DNA of 50,754 bases from Planctomyces sp. SH-PL62 (GTDB lineage Bacteria > Planctomycetota > Planctomycetia > Planctomycetales > Planctomycetaceae). The translations under genes were made by a program, and so were the position numbers. The stretch is from NCBI GenBank assembly GCA_945893075.1, contig CAMDDX010000009.1:1-50754 (forward strand), in the 5' to 3' direction. Below the pieces are notes generated by a model that saw only the letters and a list, made by a program, of their open reading frames with translations, was not told where the DNA came from and made no database searches. Below are positions 34,383 to 42,492 of this stretch, piece after piece (positions within the stretch are counted from its first letter, which is position 1; every line of letters begins with the position of its first letter).

Positions 34383-36047
34383 ATGGCGTTCGGACTATTT
34401 CGCCAGCGATTGTGGCTCGTGCTGTTGTTGGCCTGCGCGTTGTTCGCGACGAGCGGCCAGGCTTTGGCAGCACCCAAGCTGAAGTCCGACATCACGGACG
34501 CTCGGCAAGCGTTACAGGCGGGCGAAGAATTTGAACGGACTCGCCGTTGGATCGACGCCATCGAGCACTACGAAGCATCGTCCAAAAAGTGGCCCGACGA
34601 TCGCGACCTGAGCTACGGCTTGCGGCGCTCGAAGATTCACTTCGGCGTCGAACGACGCTACTCCGACAGCAGCTTCCGCACGAACCTGCTGAATCTCTCG
34701 CGGACAGACTCGCTGCACTTGTTTGATGAGGTCATCAACAAAATCAATTCGCACTTCGTCGATCCGCTCAACTCCGGAACTTTCGTCGCTCACGGCACGG
34801 AGAGCCTTTACATCGCACTGGCCAATGAAAAATTTCTCGATCATCACCTGCCGAATCGTCGGCCCGCGACTCGTGAGAGCATCGCTCAGTTTCGCAAGAT
34901 GTTGTTCGACCGCTATTGGAATAAGCGGCTCGAAGGCACCTACGCGGCGCACCAAACCGTCGCGGCGGTCGCGGGAATGGCCGAAACGCAGCTTGGCCTC
35001 AGCAGCACCGCAGTCGTGTTGGAATACGTGTTCGGTGGCTGTCACGCGCTGGACGACTACAGCAACTGTCTGACGCCCGATCGGCTCAGCGATCTGTACG
35101 ACAACATCGACGGTGAGTTCGTCGGCCTGGGGATCGAGATGAAGGCCGAGAATGGACGCGGGCTGAATCTTGTCAACGTGCTCGCCGAGAGTCCCGCCGC
35201 TGAAGCGGGCCTGTTGGCCGGTAATTACATCGTCGGCATCGACGGCCACGATTGCCGCAACATGTCCACCGACGAAGCCGCCGGCCGACTGAAAGGGACG
35301 CCGGCATCGCAAGTGCGACTGGACATCACCGGCTTAACCGCGGCCGATCGCCGTAGCGTCAATGTCACGCGCCGAGCCGTCCACGTGAAGAGCATCCCGA
35401 TCGCCAAAATCGTCGATGAGACGCGCGGCATCGGGTACATCCAGATGACCGGATTTCAGAAAGGCTCACCCGCTGAACTCGACGAAGCGTTGCAGAAACT
35501 CAATCGCCAAGGGATGCGCGTTTTGATTTGGGACTTGCGAGGCAACCCCGGCGGACTGTTGACCGCGGCTGTCGAAGTGCTGGACCGATTCATCGACACC
35601 GGTGTGCTCGTCTCCACAAAGGGCCGTACCTCGGATCAGAATTTTTCGTACTCGGCACACCGCCAGCAGAAGTGGAACGTGCCGCTGGTGCTGCTGACCG
35701 ATGAAAACAGTGCCAGTGCCAGCGAGATCGTGGCCGGTGCCGTGCGAGATCATCAACGCGGCGTGATCGTCGGCCGCAAGACGTACGGCAAATGGTCCGT
35801 GCAGAGCATCTTCCCGATCCAACGCGGCACCGGACTCCGGCTGACGACGGCCAAGTTCTATTCGCCGGCCGGAAAAACGCTCGGCAAAGTCGGCGTGAAG
35901 CCGGATGTGGAAGTCGAACTACCGGATCACGTCGTGCTGCACCGCGGCCCGATGGCCAACTCGCTGGAAGACGACCCAGACATCCGCAAGGCCCTCGATG
36001 TCGCTCGCGAGCAACTCGACGGACGCCGCATCGGATCGAATCGCTAA
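34383..36047 (+). CDS. S41-family (CtpA/Prc-like) PDZ protease
   Basis: The 554-residue protein starts at ATG 34383 behind a good GGGGGAGAGGGG ribosome-binding sequence and has a signal peptide ending about ALAA (30). A TPR-like helical segment follows, then a PDZ domain (about 235-325; FVGLGIEM, AAEAGLLAGNYIVGIDG) and the S41 peptidase core: DLRGNPGGLL, nucleophile Ser445 in NSASASE and Lys470 in YGKW, 25 residues apart as in E. coli Prc. The substrate is probably periplasmic; such proteases trim or degrade proteins from their C-termini. An upstream in-frame ATG (34281) would put an unlikely leader on it. Confidence 0.92.
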   Translation: MAFGLFRQRLWLVLLLACALFATSGQALAAPKLKSDITDARQALQAGEEFERTRRWIDAIEHYEASSKKWPDDRDLSYGLRRSKIHFGVERRYSDSSFRTNLLNLSRTDSLHLFDEVINKINSHFVDPLNSGTFVAHGTESLYIALANEKFLDHHLPNRRPATRESIAQFRKMLFDRYWNKRLEGTYAAHQTVAAVAGMAETQLGLSSTAVVLEYVFGGCHALDDYSNCLTPDRLSDLYDNIDGEFVGLGIEMKAENGRGLNLVNVLAESPAAEAGLLAGNYIVGIDGHDCRNMSTDEAAGRLKGTPASQVRLDITGLTAADRRSVNVTRRAVHVKSIPIAKIVDETRGIGYIQMTGFQKGSPAELDEALQKLNRQGMRVLIWDLRGNPGGLLTAAVEVLDRFIDTGVLVSTKGRTSDQNFSYSAHRQQKWNVPLVLLTDENSASASEIVAGAVRDHQRGVIVGRKTYGKWSVQSIFPIQRGTGLRLTTAKFYSPAGKTLGKVGVKPDVEVELPDHVVLHRGPMANSLEDDPDIRKALDVAREQLDGRRIGSNR

Positions 36048-36069
36048 GCGGTCCCGCCAGATTCTTTGG

Positions 36070-36135
36070 GTAGCCGCCGTTCGCCAGAACGCGGGTTGTC
36101 GGCCATTCACCCGCGTTCTGGCGAAACGCGGCTAC
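36070..36135. repeat. REPIN-like inverted pair, GTAGCCGC family
   Basis: The 26-nt arms 36070-36095 and 36110-36135 match with two mismatches and start GTAGCCGC. The right arm, read from its own end, folds as CCGCGTT/AACGCGG with a 7-base loop; the left arm has one bulged C. It sits between the convergent S41 protease and dienelactone hydrolase genes. Confidence 0.82.
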
Positions 36136-36142
36136 TCAACAT

Positions 36143-36889
36143 TCACAGCACGCGCTTGAATAAGTCGCGGGCAAGGCCAAAACATTGCCGAGCGAGCGCG
36201 GGGTCGAAGCGATCCCCTTCGTCGCGCATAAAAGCGTGAGCCGCGTTGAACTCGTGCCAAGTGTAGAACACTCCGGAGCGTTCCAGCGCGTCGTGAATCT
36301 TGATGCGACCCTCCAGCGGAACGTGTGGGTCTTGGCGACCGAAGACCATCAGCAGTTCGCCGCGGATGTCCGCCGCTCGCGCAAGTGAGTCGGCATTCTT
36401 GCCAACCCCCAGCGTGCCAGAGTGGATGTCGGTTGGATAGAAGCACGCGGTTGCGAGAACCTCTGGATTGAACGCCGCGCGATACGACAGATGACCGCCG
36501 ATGCAAACTCCGAACGCGCCCAGCCGGCCGTTCGACTGCGGATGCTGCTGAAGCGCCCGGATCACGACTTTCGCGTCCTCATCGAACGTCGCGAGTTTGG
36601 TGAGATGCTTGTAGGCGTTCCCCTTATCCTTCCCCACGTCGTCGTAGCCGAGAATCGTTCCCAGCGGTTCGTGCTCGTGAAAAATCTCCGGCACCATGAC
36701 CACGAACCCCTGGCCGGCGAACTGCACGGCCAGTCGCCGGATCGGAGCGGTCTGCTGAAAGATCTCCGAATACAAAACCAGGCCGGGCACGCGATCATTG
36801 CGGCCATTCGGCAGCACCGGTGTGTAAACGTAGGTCCGCATCGGGCCGGTCGGAGTGTCCAAGTCCAAAATCGAGTCCTGCACGTTCAT
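36143..36889 (-). CDS. dienelactone hydrolase family protein
   Basis: The 248-residue alpha/beta hydrolase has the Cys-Asp-His triad typical of dienelactone hydrolases: Cys129 in FGVCIGGHLS, Asp187 in GRQDPHVP and His218 in NAAHAFMRDEG. Family members hydrolyse dienelactone in chlorocatechol breakdown, but many homologues have other carboxylic ester or lactone substrates. No aromatic-catabolism genes are nearby, so the substrate is open. It is convergent with the S41 protease gene (66-bp repeat between) and divergent from aldehyde dehydrogenase. Confidence 0.9.
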   Translation of the reverse strand: MNVQDSILDLDTPTGPMRTYVYTPVLPNGRNDRVPGLVLYSEIFQQTAPIRRLAVQFAGQGFVVMVPEIFHEHEPLGTILGYDDVGKDKGNAYKHLTKLATFDEDAKVVIRALQQHPQSNGRLGAFGVCIGGHLSYRAAFNPEVLATACFYPTDIHSGTLGVGKNADSLARAADIRGELLMVFGRQDPHVPLEGRIKIHDALERSGVFYTWHEFNAAHAFMRDEGDRFDPALARQCFGLARDLFKRVL

Positions 36890-36917
36890 GGGAATTCCTT
36901 GAGCAAAGTGTGGGTCC

Positions 36918-37014
36918 GGGGTCAGGCACCGCAGAATTCAGAATTGGCGGAGCAAAGCGTAATGCAACTCAAAGCTCAATTCCGCCAATTCTGAATTCTG
37001 CGGTGCCTGACCCC
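36918..37014. repeat. perfect 34-bp inverted repeat, GGGGTC family
   Basis: The arms 36918-36951 and 36981-37014 are exact reverse complements over 34 bases, beginning GGGGTCAGGCACC. It lies in the divergent region between the dienelactone hydrolase and aldehyde dehydrogenase genes. Confidence 0.9.
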
Positions 37015-37087
37015 TGGCTGCCCCTCTGCTACAAAACTGGCGAGCGACCGCTTGTGAAAAAACCTTTCAGATTCAGGACGACATCCC

Positions 37088-38503
37088 ATGCGCATGTTTC
37101 TCGCCGCCGAATGGCAAGACCGAGCCGCTGTCACGAACGTCACGAATCCGTTCAACGGCGAATTCATCGACACCGTCCCGCGCGGCACGGCCGCTGATGT
37201 GGAGAGCGCAATCGCGACACTCGTCGAGGGCGCGAAGCTGATGCGCAAGATGCCGAGCGCCGAGCGGTGCCGAATTCTGCGATCGGCCGCCGAACGGATT
37301 CGGCAGCGAACGGAAGAGTTTGCGCTCACGATCACGCTGGAAGAAGGCAAGATCCTGGCCGAAAGCCGGCTGGAAGTCAGCCGCGGTTGCGAGACGCTGG
37401 AAGTCTCGGCCGAGGAAGCCAAACGCATCACGGGGGAAGTTCTGCCGCTGGATGCGGCTCCGGGTGGCGTGGGTAAGTTTGGGTTCACGTTGCGCGTCCC
37501 GTGCGGCATCGTTGCGGCGATCACCCCCTTCAACTTCCCGTTGAATTTGGTGACTCACAAAGTCGGCCCGGCCATCGCAGCCGGAAACGCGGTGCTCATC
37601 AAGCCGGCCGGAGATACGCCGCTCACCGCGTTGAAACTGGTGGAGGTGTTGCTGGAAGCGGGATTGCCGCCGCAGGCGATCGCCTGCATCACAGGACCGG
37701 GCAGCGAACTCGGGCGAGCCATCTGCACCGACCGCCGCGTTCGCAAGATCAGCTTCACCGGCAGCTACGAAGTCGGCACCGAGATCTGCGGTATGGCGGG
37801 AGTAAAGCGCGTCACGATGGAACTCGGCAGCAACAGCCCCGTGATCGTGATGGACGATGCGGACTTCGATCGGGCGGCGCAGTTGGTCGCCGCATCGGGC
37901 TTCGCGAATGCCGGGCAAGTTTGTATCTCGGCTCAACGCATCCTGACCCCGCGTGGTCGCACGGGCGATTTCTTGGACGCACTCAAACCGCGCGTCGAGG
38001 CGCTCACAACCGGCGATCCATTGAACGAAGCGACCAAGATGGGGCCGATGGTTCGCGAGGCGGATGCGCTTCGTGTGGAGTTGTGGGTCCGCGAAGCGAC
38101 GGATTCCGGTGCGACGCTAGTCACCGGCGGCACTCGGCGAGGGACCATGTTCGCGCCGACGATCCTGGCAAACGTCTCGCCGAGTCAGCGAGTGAGCTGC
38201 GATGAACTCTTCGGGCCGGCAGTCGCGGTGACGCCGTTCAACGATTTCGACGAAGCCCTCGCGCTGGCCAACGGCACGAACTATGGGTTGTCTGCCAGCA
38301 TCTTCACACGCGACCTGGACCGTGCGCTGCGGTTCGCTCGCGAGGTCGATGCCGGCAATCTGCACATCAACTGGGGGACGCAATGGCGAGCGGACTTCAT
38401 GCCCTATGGCGGCTTGAAAGACAGCGGCACGGGCAAAGAAGGTCCACGCTACGCCATTCGTGAAATGACCGAAGAGAAGATGGTCGTCATTCACAGTTCA
38501 TGA
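37088..38503 (+). CDS. NAD(P)-dependent aldehyde dehydrogenase
   Basis: The 471-residue ALDH-superfamily protein has the catalytic Cys279 (NAGQVCISAQR), general base Glu245 (MELGSNSP), Asn149 (PFNFPLN) and Lys172 (IKPAGDTP). It resembles the succinate-semialdehyde and lactaldehyde/glyceraldehyde branch; the substrate is not evident. It ends six bases beyond the convergent ispF stop, so the two 3' ends overlap. Its start ATG at 37088 is followed by another possible ATG at 37094. A perfect inverted repeat lies in the promoter region. Confidence 0.93.
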   Translation: MRMFLAAEWQDRAAVTNVTNPFNGEFIDTVPRGTAADVESAIATLVEGAKLMRKMPSAERCRILRSAAERIRQRTEEFALTITLEEGKILAESRLEVSRGCETLEVSAEEAKRITGEVLPLDAAPGGVGKFGFTLRVPCGIVAAITPFNFPLNLVTHKVGPAIAAGNAVLIKPAGDTPLTALKLVEVLLEAGLPPQAIACITGPGSELGRAICTDRRVRKISFTGSYEVGTEICGMAGVKRVTMELGSNSPVIVMDDADFDRAAQLVAASGFANAGQVCISAQRILTPRGRTGDFLDALKPRVEALTTGDPLNEATKMGPMVREADALRVELWVREATDSGATLVTGGTRRGTMFAPTILANVSPSQRVSCDELFGPAVAVTPFNDFDEALALANGTNYGLSASIFTRDLDRALRFAREVDAGNLHINWGTQWRADFMPYGGLKDSGTGKEGPRYAIREMTEEKMVVIHSS

Positions 38504-38983
38504 CGAACGCCGCTCGATCAACACGACCGCATCGGCCGAGATCGCCTCTTGCCGGCCGATCGGACCGACCTTCTCGCCGGTCTTCGCTTTGACGTTTACT
38601 TGGCTGCGGTCGAGGCCGAGCAACTCGGCAACACGCGCAGCAATCACCGGCTTGAGCGCGGAGAGCTTGGGACGCTCCGCGTGAATCGTGCAGTCCAGGT
38701 TGACGATCTTCCAACCGAGTTCGTCGAGTTTGCTCAACGCCGCTTGCACGAAGATCGCCGAGTCGGCGTTGGCCCAGCGCGGGTCGGTGTTCGGAAATAG
38801 TTCGCCGATGTCACCGAGCGCAGCGGCTCCCAGCAGAGCATCGGTGATCGCGTGCAGAAGGGCGTCGGCGTCGCTGTGGCCATCGAGGCCGAGATCATGC
38901 TCGATGCGCACCCCGCCGAGGATCAGCGGTCGGCCAGCCACCAATCGATGCGTGTCGTGTCCCAGACCGACTCGAAATGACAT
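38498..38983 (-). CDS. ispF: 2-C-methyl-D-erythritol 2,4-cyclodiphosphate synthase
   Basis: IspF makes MEcPP in the non-mevalonate isoprenoid pathway. The 161-residue protein has the metal ligands Asp10, His12 and His44 (GHDTHR and SDADALLHAI), the GDIGELFPNTDP loop, and the C-terminal KAKTGEKVGPIGR signature. Length is normal. Its stop region overlaps the convergent ALDH gene by six bases. No other isoprenoid genes are adjacent (ispD is not fused). Confidence 0.97.
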   Translation of the reverse strand: MSFRVGLGHDTHRLVAGRPLILGGVRIEHDLGLDGHSDADALLHAITDALLGAAALGDIGELFPNTDPRWANADSAIFVQAALSKLDELGWKIVNLDCTIHAERPKLSALKPVIAARVAELLGLDRSQVNVKAKTGEKVGPIGRQEAISADAVVLIERRSS

Positions 38984-39022
38984 TTTTCACCCTAACGCGG
39001 GCTTTGCCCGCAACCCAATCAC

Positions 39023-39134
39023 GAAGAAGGTAAAAAATTGTCAGGTAAAAGATGGGACAAAGAAGGTCGCAAGGGCATCATGGATACTCTCTGAGCCTTT
39101 CCCATTTTTTACCCAACAATTTTTTACCTTCTTC
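39023..39134. repeat. 35-nt inverted repeat between divergent genes
   Basis: The arms 39023-39057 and 39100-39134 match at 32 of 35 positions; the mismatches are transitions that keep G-U pairing in RNA. It starts GAAGAAGGTAAAAAATTG and occupies the divergent ispF/Gfo-Idh-MocA promoter region. Confidence 0.82.
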
Positions 39135-39247
39135 CGGTGCTGACACACCGCTCTCCAAAGTCGGCGCGATGGTAGTTGGCTCGCGAAGGTGACTCAACGG
39201 GCGGGGCGCGGCATAATCCTCCGCCTCTCAAACCAAGGAGCATTCTC

Positions 39248-40351
39248 ATGGCGAAGACTTATCGAGTCGGCATCATCGGTCGCACGGGCAAAGGGGATTA
39301 CGGACACGGCGTGGACGTGGCGATCTCGAAGGTGCCCAATGTTGAGATTGTGGCGCTCGCCGATGAAAACGAAGCGGGCCGAGCGGCGGCGGCGAAGCGG
39401 ACGAATCCCAAGACGACGTATGCCGATTTCCGCGAGATGTTTGCCAAAGAAAAGCTGGACATCGTCGCGATCTGTCCGCGCTGGATCGACCAGCATCACG
39501 ACATGATCGTCGCGGCGGCCGAACACAGTTGCCACGTTTACATGGAGAAGCCGTTTTGCCGAACGCTCGCCGAATGTGATGATGCGGTCCGGCAATTGGA
39601 GATGCGGCATCTCAAGCTGGCGATCGCGCACATCAGCCAGTGGTCGCCGGTGCTCGAGATGGCCAAGGCACTGGTTCATTCCGGCGAAATCGGTGACGTG
39701 ATCGAATTGCGAGGCCGAGGCAAAGAAGACGCGCGCGGTGGCGGCGAGGACTTATGGGTGCTCGGCTCGCACGTCTTCGGTTTGATGCGGGCGTTCGCCG
39801 GCAACGCGACAACCTGCTTCGCGACCGTCATGCAGCAGAAGCACAAAGTGACGAAGGCCGATGTCGCCGAGGGCAAGGAAGGGATCGGTCCGCTGGCGGG
39901 GGATGCGGTCGATGCGACGTATTCGTTCGCCAACGGTGTGACCGGCTACATGGCATCGCATCGTGGCATGGGGGGAAATCCGACTCGATTCGCGCTGCAA
40001 ATCTTCGGCAGCAAGGGGATCCTCGAAACGGAAAGCGGCTTCGGCGCGAAGACGCACATTCTCCGAGACAGCAGTTGGTCGCCGGGACGCACGAGCAAGA
40101 AATGGGAACCGGTTTCGTCGGCCGGAATCGGCAAGCCGGAGCCTCGGCAAGATTTGACCTACGAAGGGGGACACATCGCCGCGATCAACGACTTGATTGA
40201 CTGCATCGAGAAGGATCGGCAGACGAGATGCTCGGCGGCGGACTCGCGTGCGATCATCGAGATGATCGCTGCCGTCTTCGAATCACATCGCGTCGGTGGG
40301 TCGGTCGAGCTGCCGCTAAAGACGCGTGCGAATCCGCTGACGTTGCTTTAA
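39248..40351 (+). CDS. Gfo/Idh/MocA-family oxidoreductase
   Basis: The 367-residue protein starts at ATG 39248, eight bases after AAGGAG. The N-terminal Rossmann domain has VGIIGRTGKGDYGHG and the EKPFCRT motif characteristic of the family; the C-terminal domain holds VDATYSFANG and a GHIAAINDLIDCI helix. These enzymes act on sugars, inositols or related compounds using NAD(P), and are greatly expanded in planctomycetes. The nucleotide-binding loop lacks the usual GxGxxG pattern, so cofactor specificity is unclear. It is separated from the downstream lipoprotein by a GGGGTC repeat. Confidence 0.9.
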   Translation: MAKTYRVGIIGRTGKGDYGHGVDVAISKVPNVEIVALADENEAGRAAAAKRTNPKTTYADFREMFAKEKLDIVAICPRWIDQHHDMIVAAAEHSCHVYMEKPFCRTLAECDDAVRQLEMRHLKLAIAHISQWSPVLEMAKALVHSGEIGDVIELRGRGKEDARGGGEDLWVLGSHVFGLMRAFAGNATTCFATVMQQKHKVTKADVAEGKEGIGPLAGDAVDATYSFANGVTGYMASHRGMGGNPTRFALQIFGSKGILETESGFGAKTHILRDSSWSPGRTSKKWEPVSSAGIGKPEPRQDLTYEGGHIAAINDLIDCIEKDRQTRCSAADSRAIIEMIAAVFESHRVGGSVELPLKTRANPLTLL

Positions 40352-40381
40352 GGCAATCGGAAATTGAAAGCGTTCCCGGCC

Positions 40382-40509
40382 GGGGTCAGGTGTTCTGATT
40401 TCTGTTTTGGCCGCGCGATTCACCCGTGACATCATTTGCCGGTCAGTCGTGCGATTTAAGTTGGACGTCAATTCGGACCGCCAAAACAGAAATCAGAACA
40501 CCTGACCCC
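40382..40509. repeat. perfect 30-bp inverted repeat, GGGGTC family
   Basis: The arms 40382-40411 and 40480-40509 are exact reverse complements over 30 bases and begin GGGGTCAGGTG. The longer loop between them (68 bases) contains nothing recognisable. Confidence 0.9.
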
Positions 40510-40596
40510 TCGCTCTTTGGCGCTTGTGCCATGTTGAGGTCGCTTGGACAATCTTTTTGTTGCGGACAAAAGTCATTTTCAAAGTGGAGTATTGCC

Positions 40597-41250
40597 ATGC
40601 GAAAACTATGGGTGTGTTTGGCGGCGGCTGGCTTGTTTGGTTGTGATGACTTCGACAAAGCAATGGATGGCCCAGGTCGAGAAAAGTTGGTGGCTCCAGG
40701 TGGAATGGCAACGGGCGGCGATATTTCTGACGTGGCGAATGCCGGTCGAGCCGCTCCTGCCGCGAATCCGCAACCAGCGGCGAATCAGCAGCCAGCCGCG
40801 AATCCTGCGGCCGCTCCTGAGCAGCCGGTGGCGAAGCCGAGCGGTTCGATCATCGGCAAGACCACCGGCAAGATCGTGGATCTGGCCGAGGCCAAGAAGA
40901 ATCCGAAGATGGTCGAGGTCGACAACAAGATCACGGGCAGCGATCCGCTGACGGTGTCATTCAACGCTTACGTTTCGGCCACATCACGAGCGACCGCTCT
41001 GAACTTCAAGCATCAAATGGATATTTTGAAGGCCACGAACGACGACAAGTATCCGACGTTCAAAGAAGCGGAGAAGCTGATGAAGCAACTCCACATCGAA
41101 TTGAATGCGTTGCCGCCCTACCAATTGTATGCCTACGACGCGAAGACCGGTGGACTCGTCACGCTGGAGGACAAGGCGGAGAAGATTCGGCTCTACAAGC
41201 TCAACAACATTCCGCTGGAGGATGCGGACAAGCCGTTCGATGCGCCGTGA
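40597..41250 (+). CDS. lipoprotein of unknown function with Ala/Pro/Gln linker
   Basis: The 217-residue protein begins MRKLWVCLAAAGLFGC, with a good lipobox (LFGC, Cys16). Residues about 45-85 are a Pro/Ala/Asn/Gln-rich linker (NPQPAANQQPAANPAA). The C-terminal domain (about 100-217; SFNAYVSATSRA, LNFKHQMDILKATND, PPYQLYAYDAKTGGL) is an alpha/beta region of no family I know. It precedes the sigma-factor gene by 53 bases. The start is ATG 40597; the upstream frame runs through the repeat. Confidence 0.72.
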   Translation: MRKLWVCLAAAGLFGCDDFDKAMDGPGREKLVAPGGMATGGDISDVANAGRAAPAANPQPAANQQPAANPAAAPEQPVAKPSGSIIGKTTGKIVDLAEAKKNPKMVEVDNKITGSDPLTVSFNAYVSATSRATALNFKHQMDILKATNDDKYPTFKEAEKLMKQLHIELNALPPYQLYAYDAKTGGLVTLEDKAEKIRLYKLNNIPLEDADKPFDAP

Positions 41251-41303
41251 CTCCAAGGTCGGCGGCAACACGGTATTCAAGACTATGCAATCGGGCCTTC
41301 CTG

Positions 41304-42140
41304 ATGAGCTTCCCCGCGACACGACATTCTCTGATTCAACGGCTGGCGGTGACTGGGGCCGAAGAAGATTGGCGTCAATTCCTGGAAGACTATTGGCAGC
41401 CGGTCTGCCGGTTCGCGGCCAATTGGGGACGGCTGCGGTTTGAGGATGCGGAGGATGTCGGATCGGCGACGTTCCAAGTGGTGCTCTCCGGAAACTTGTT
41501 GCAGCGCTGGCTGCAACAGCCGACGGCGAAGCTGCGAACGCTGTTGTGTGCGGTGGTTCGCAAGGTGCTCGCGAACCGCGAGCGAGTGGACACCGGCCGG
41601 CAACGATTGCTGCGTGAGAACCGCGAACTGCTCCAAGAATTGATGGCCGTCTCGTTCGATGGTGACGAACCCACTGCTGCGGAATCGCAAGATGCGTTCT
41701 ATGCCGCCTGGGCCGAGGAATTGGTGACCGGCACACTCCGCGCGCTGCACGCCGAGTTATTGGAATCGGGCCGAGCCGATCAGTTCCGCGTCCTGTTCGG
41801 TCGCGTCTGCGAAGGGCTGACCACCGCGGAAGTCGCCGACTGTCTGGGCCTGCCGGCCACGACCGTCGAGAACCATTTCAAGCGGACCAAGCAACGCTTG
41901 ACCGATCAGTTGGAGCAAGCGACTCGGCGGCATGTCGCGCGGTACTGTCCCGTGGAGGACGTTGATGCGGAGTTCCAAATCGAATGGCACCGCTTGGGCG
42001 AGTTCCTCGCTCGGCACGGCGGCCTCGATGGAATTCTGCGCCAAACATTCGATCGCGATGAGGGCCTCAGCCTGCGCCCGCGAGGTTCCGCAATCATGCA
42101 GTCGGTCATCAAGACGCTGACCGAGGAACATGGGAAGTGA
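41304..42140 (+). CDS. ECF-like RNA polymerase sigma factor
   Basis: The 278-residue protein has a sigma70 region 2-like part (EEDWRQFLEDYWQPVCRFA, GSATFQVVL, KLRTLLCAVVRKVLANR) and a region 4 helix-turn-helix (LTTAEVADCLGLPATTVENHFKRTKQRL). It has an extra C-terminal tail of about 65 residues, a portion of which recurs (LRQTF...SLRPRGSA) in a truncated copy at 42973-43137. I use ATG 41304; a GTG at 41247 is possible. Planctomycetes have many such sigma factors next to kinase/WD40 genes, and it probably controls a small regulon. No clear anti-sigma gene is adjacent. Confidence 0.85.
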   Translation: MSFPATRHSLIQRLAVTGAEEDWRQFLEDYWQPVCRFAANWGRLRFEDAEDVGSATFQVVLSGNLLQRWLQQPTAKLRTLLCAVVRKVLANRERVDTGRQRLLRENRELLQELMAVSFDGDEPTAAESQDAFYAAWAEELVTGTLRALHAELLESGRADQFRVLFGRVCEGLTTAEVADCLGLPATTVENHFKRTKQRLTDQLEQATRRHVARYCPVEDVDAEFQIEWHRLGEFLARHGGLDGILRQTFDRDEGLSLRPRGSAIMQSVIKTLTEEHGK

Positions 42141-42166
42141 TCCTGCCTTAGCTCCAACGGAGCGAA

Positions 42167-42353
42167 ACTCGAAAGCCCAGGGCGCTAGCCCTGGGAAAAG
42201 ATCGCCTCCAAGAACCACATGGCCCAACGGGCCGTGACCTCAACGAGCCTGACCAACGTCGAGACGGTTCAGCACGGCATCGTTACGGCCCGTTGGGCCT
42301 TCCAGAGTTGTTTCGTCGCGCGTTCCCAGGGCTATCGCCCTGGGCTTTCGAGT
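42167..42353. repeat. nested inverted repeats after the sigma factor
   Basis: Outer arms 42167-42196 and 42324-42353 match with one mismatch in 30 and each contains its own hairpin (CCCAGGGC/GCCCTGGG). Inner arms 42221-42235 and 42285-42299 are perfect (GGCCCAACGGGCCGT). No gene is visible between the outer arms. Confidence 0.8.
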
Positions 42354-42449
42354 CACGCCGCCTTGCGGCTGAACCACACGCAGCTTTGTGGCCAACGCAG
42401 CACCGCTTGCCAAAATGCTTCCGTGATGGCCGCTCGAAGAAGAGTTTCC

Positions 42450-42482
42450 AGAAGCCCGGCTTTTTGGAAAAGCCGGGCTTCT
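42450..42482 (-). terminator. strong hairpin, terminator-like for the WD40 remnant
   Basis: A perfect 15-bp stem (AGAAGCCCGGCTTTT at 42450-42464, its complement at 42468-42482) with a 3-base loop. It lies 10 bases downstream of the minus-strand WD40 fragment. The stem is A/T-rich at the loop, so it could work in either direction. Confidence 0.6.
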
Positions 42483-42492
42483 TCAAATGTCA

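Larger units (their letters stand above)
42141..42492. other. gene-free spacer holding nested repeats and a hairpin
   Basis: About 350 bases between the sigma factor and the WD40 remnant without a supportable gene. It contains the nested inverted repeat at 42167-42353 and the terminator-like hairpin at 42450-42482. Confidence 0.6.

Noticed and set aside
12756..42492. A RAYT (Y1) transposase for the GTAG elements
   Set aside because: No open frame in the window has the HUH motif and Y1 pattern; if present, it is elsewhere in the genome.
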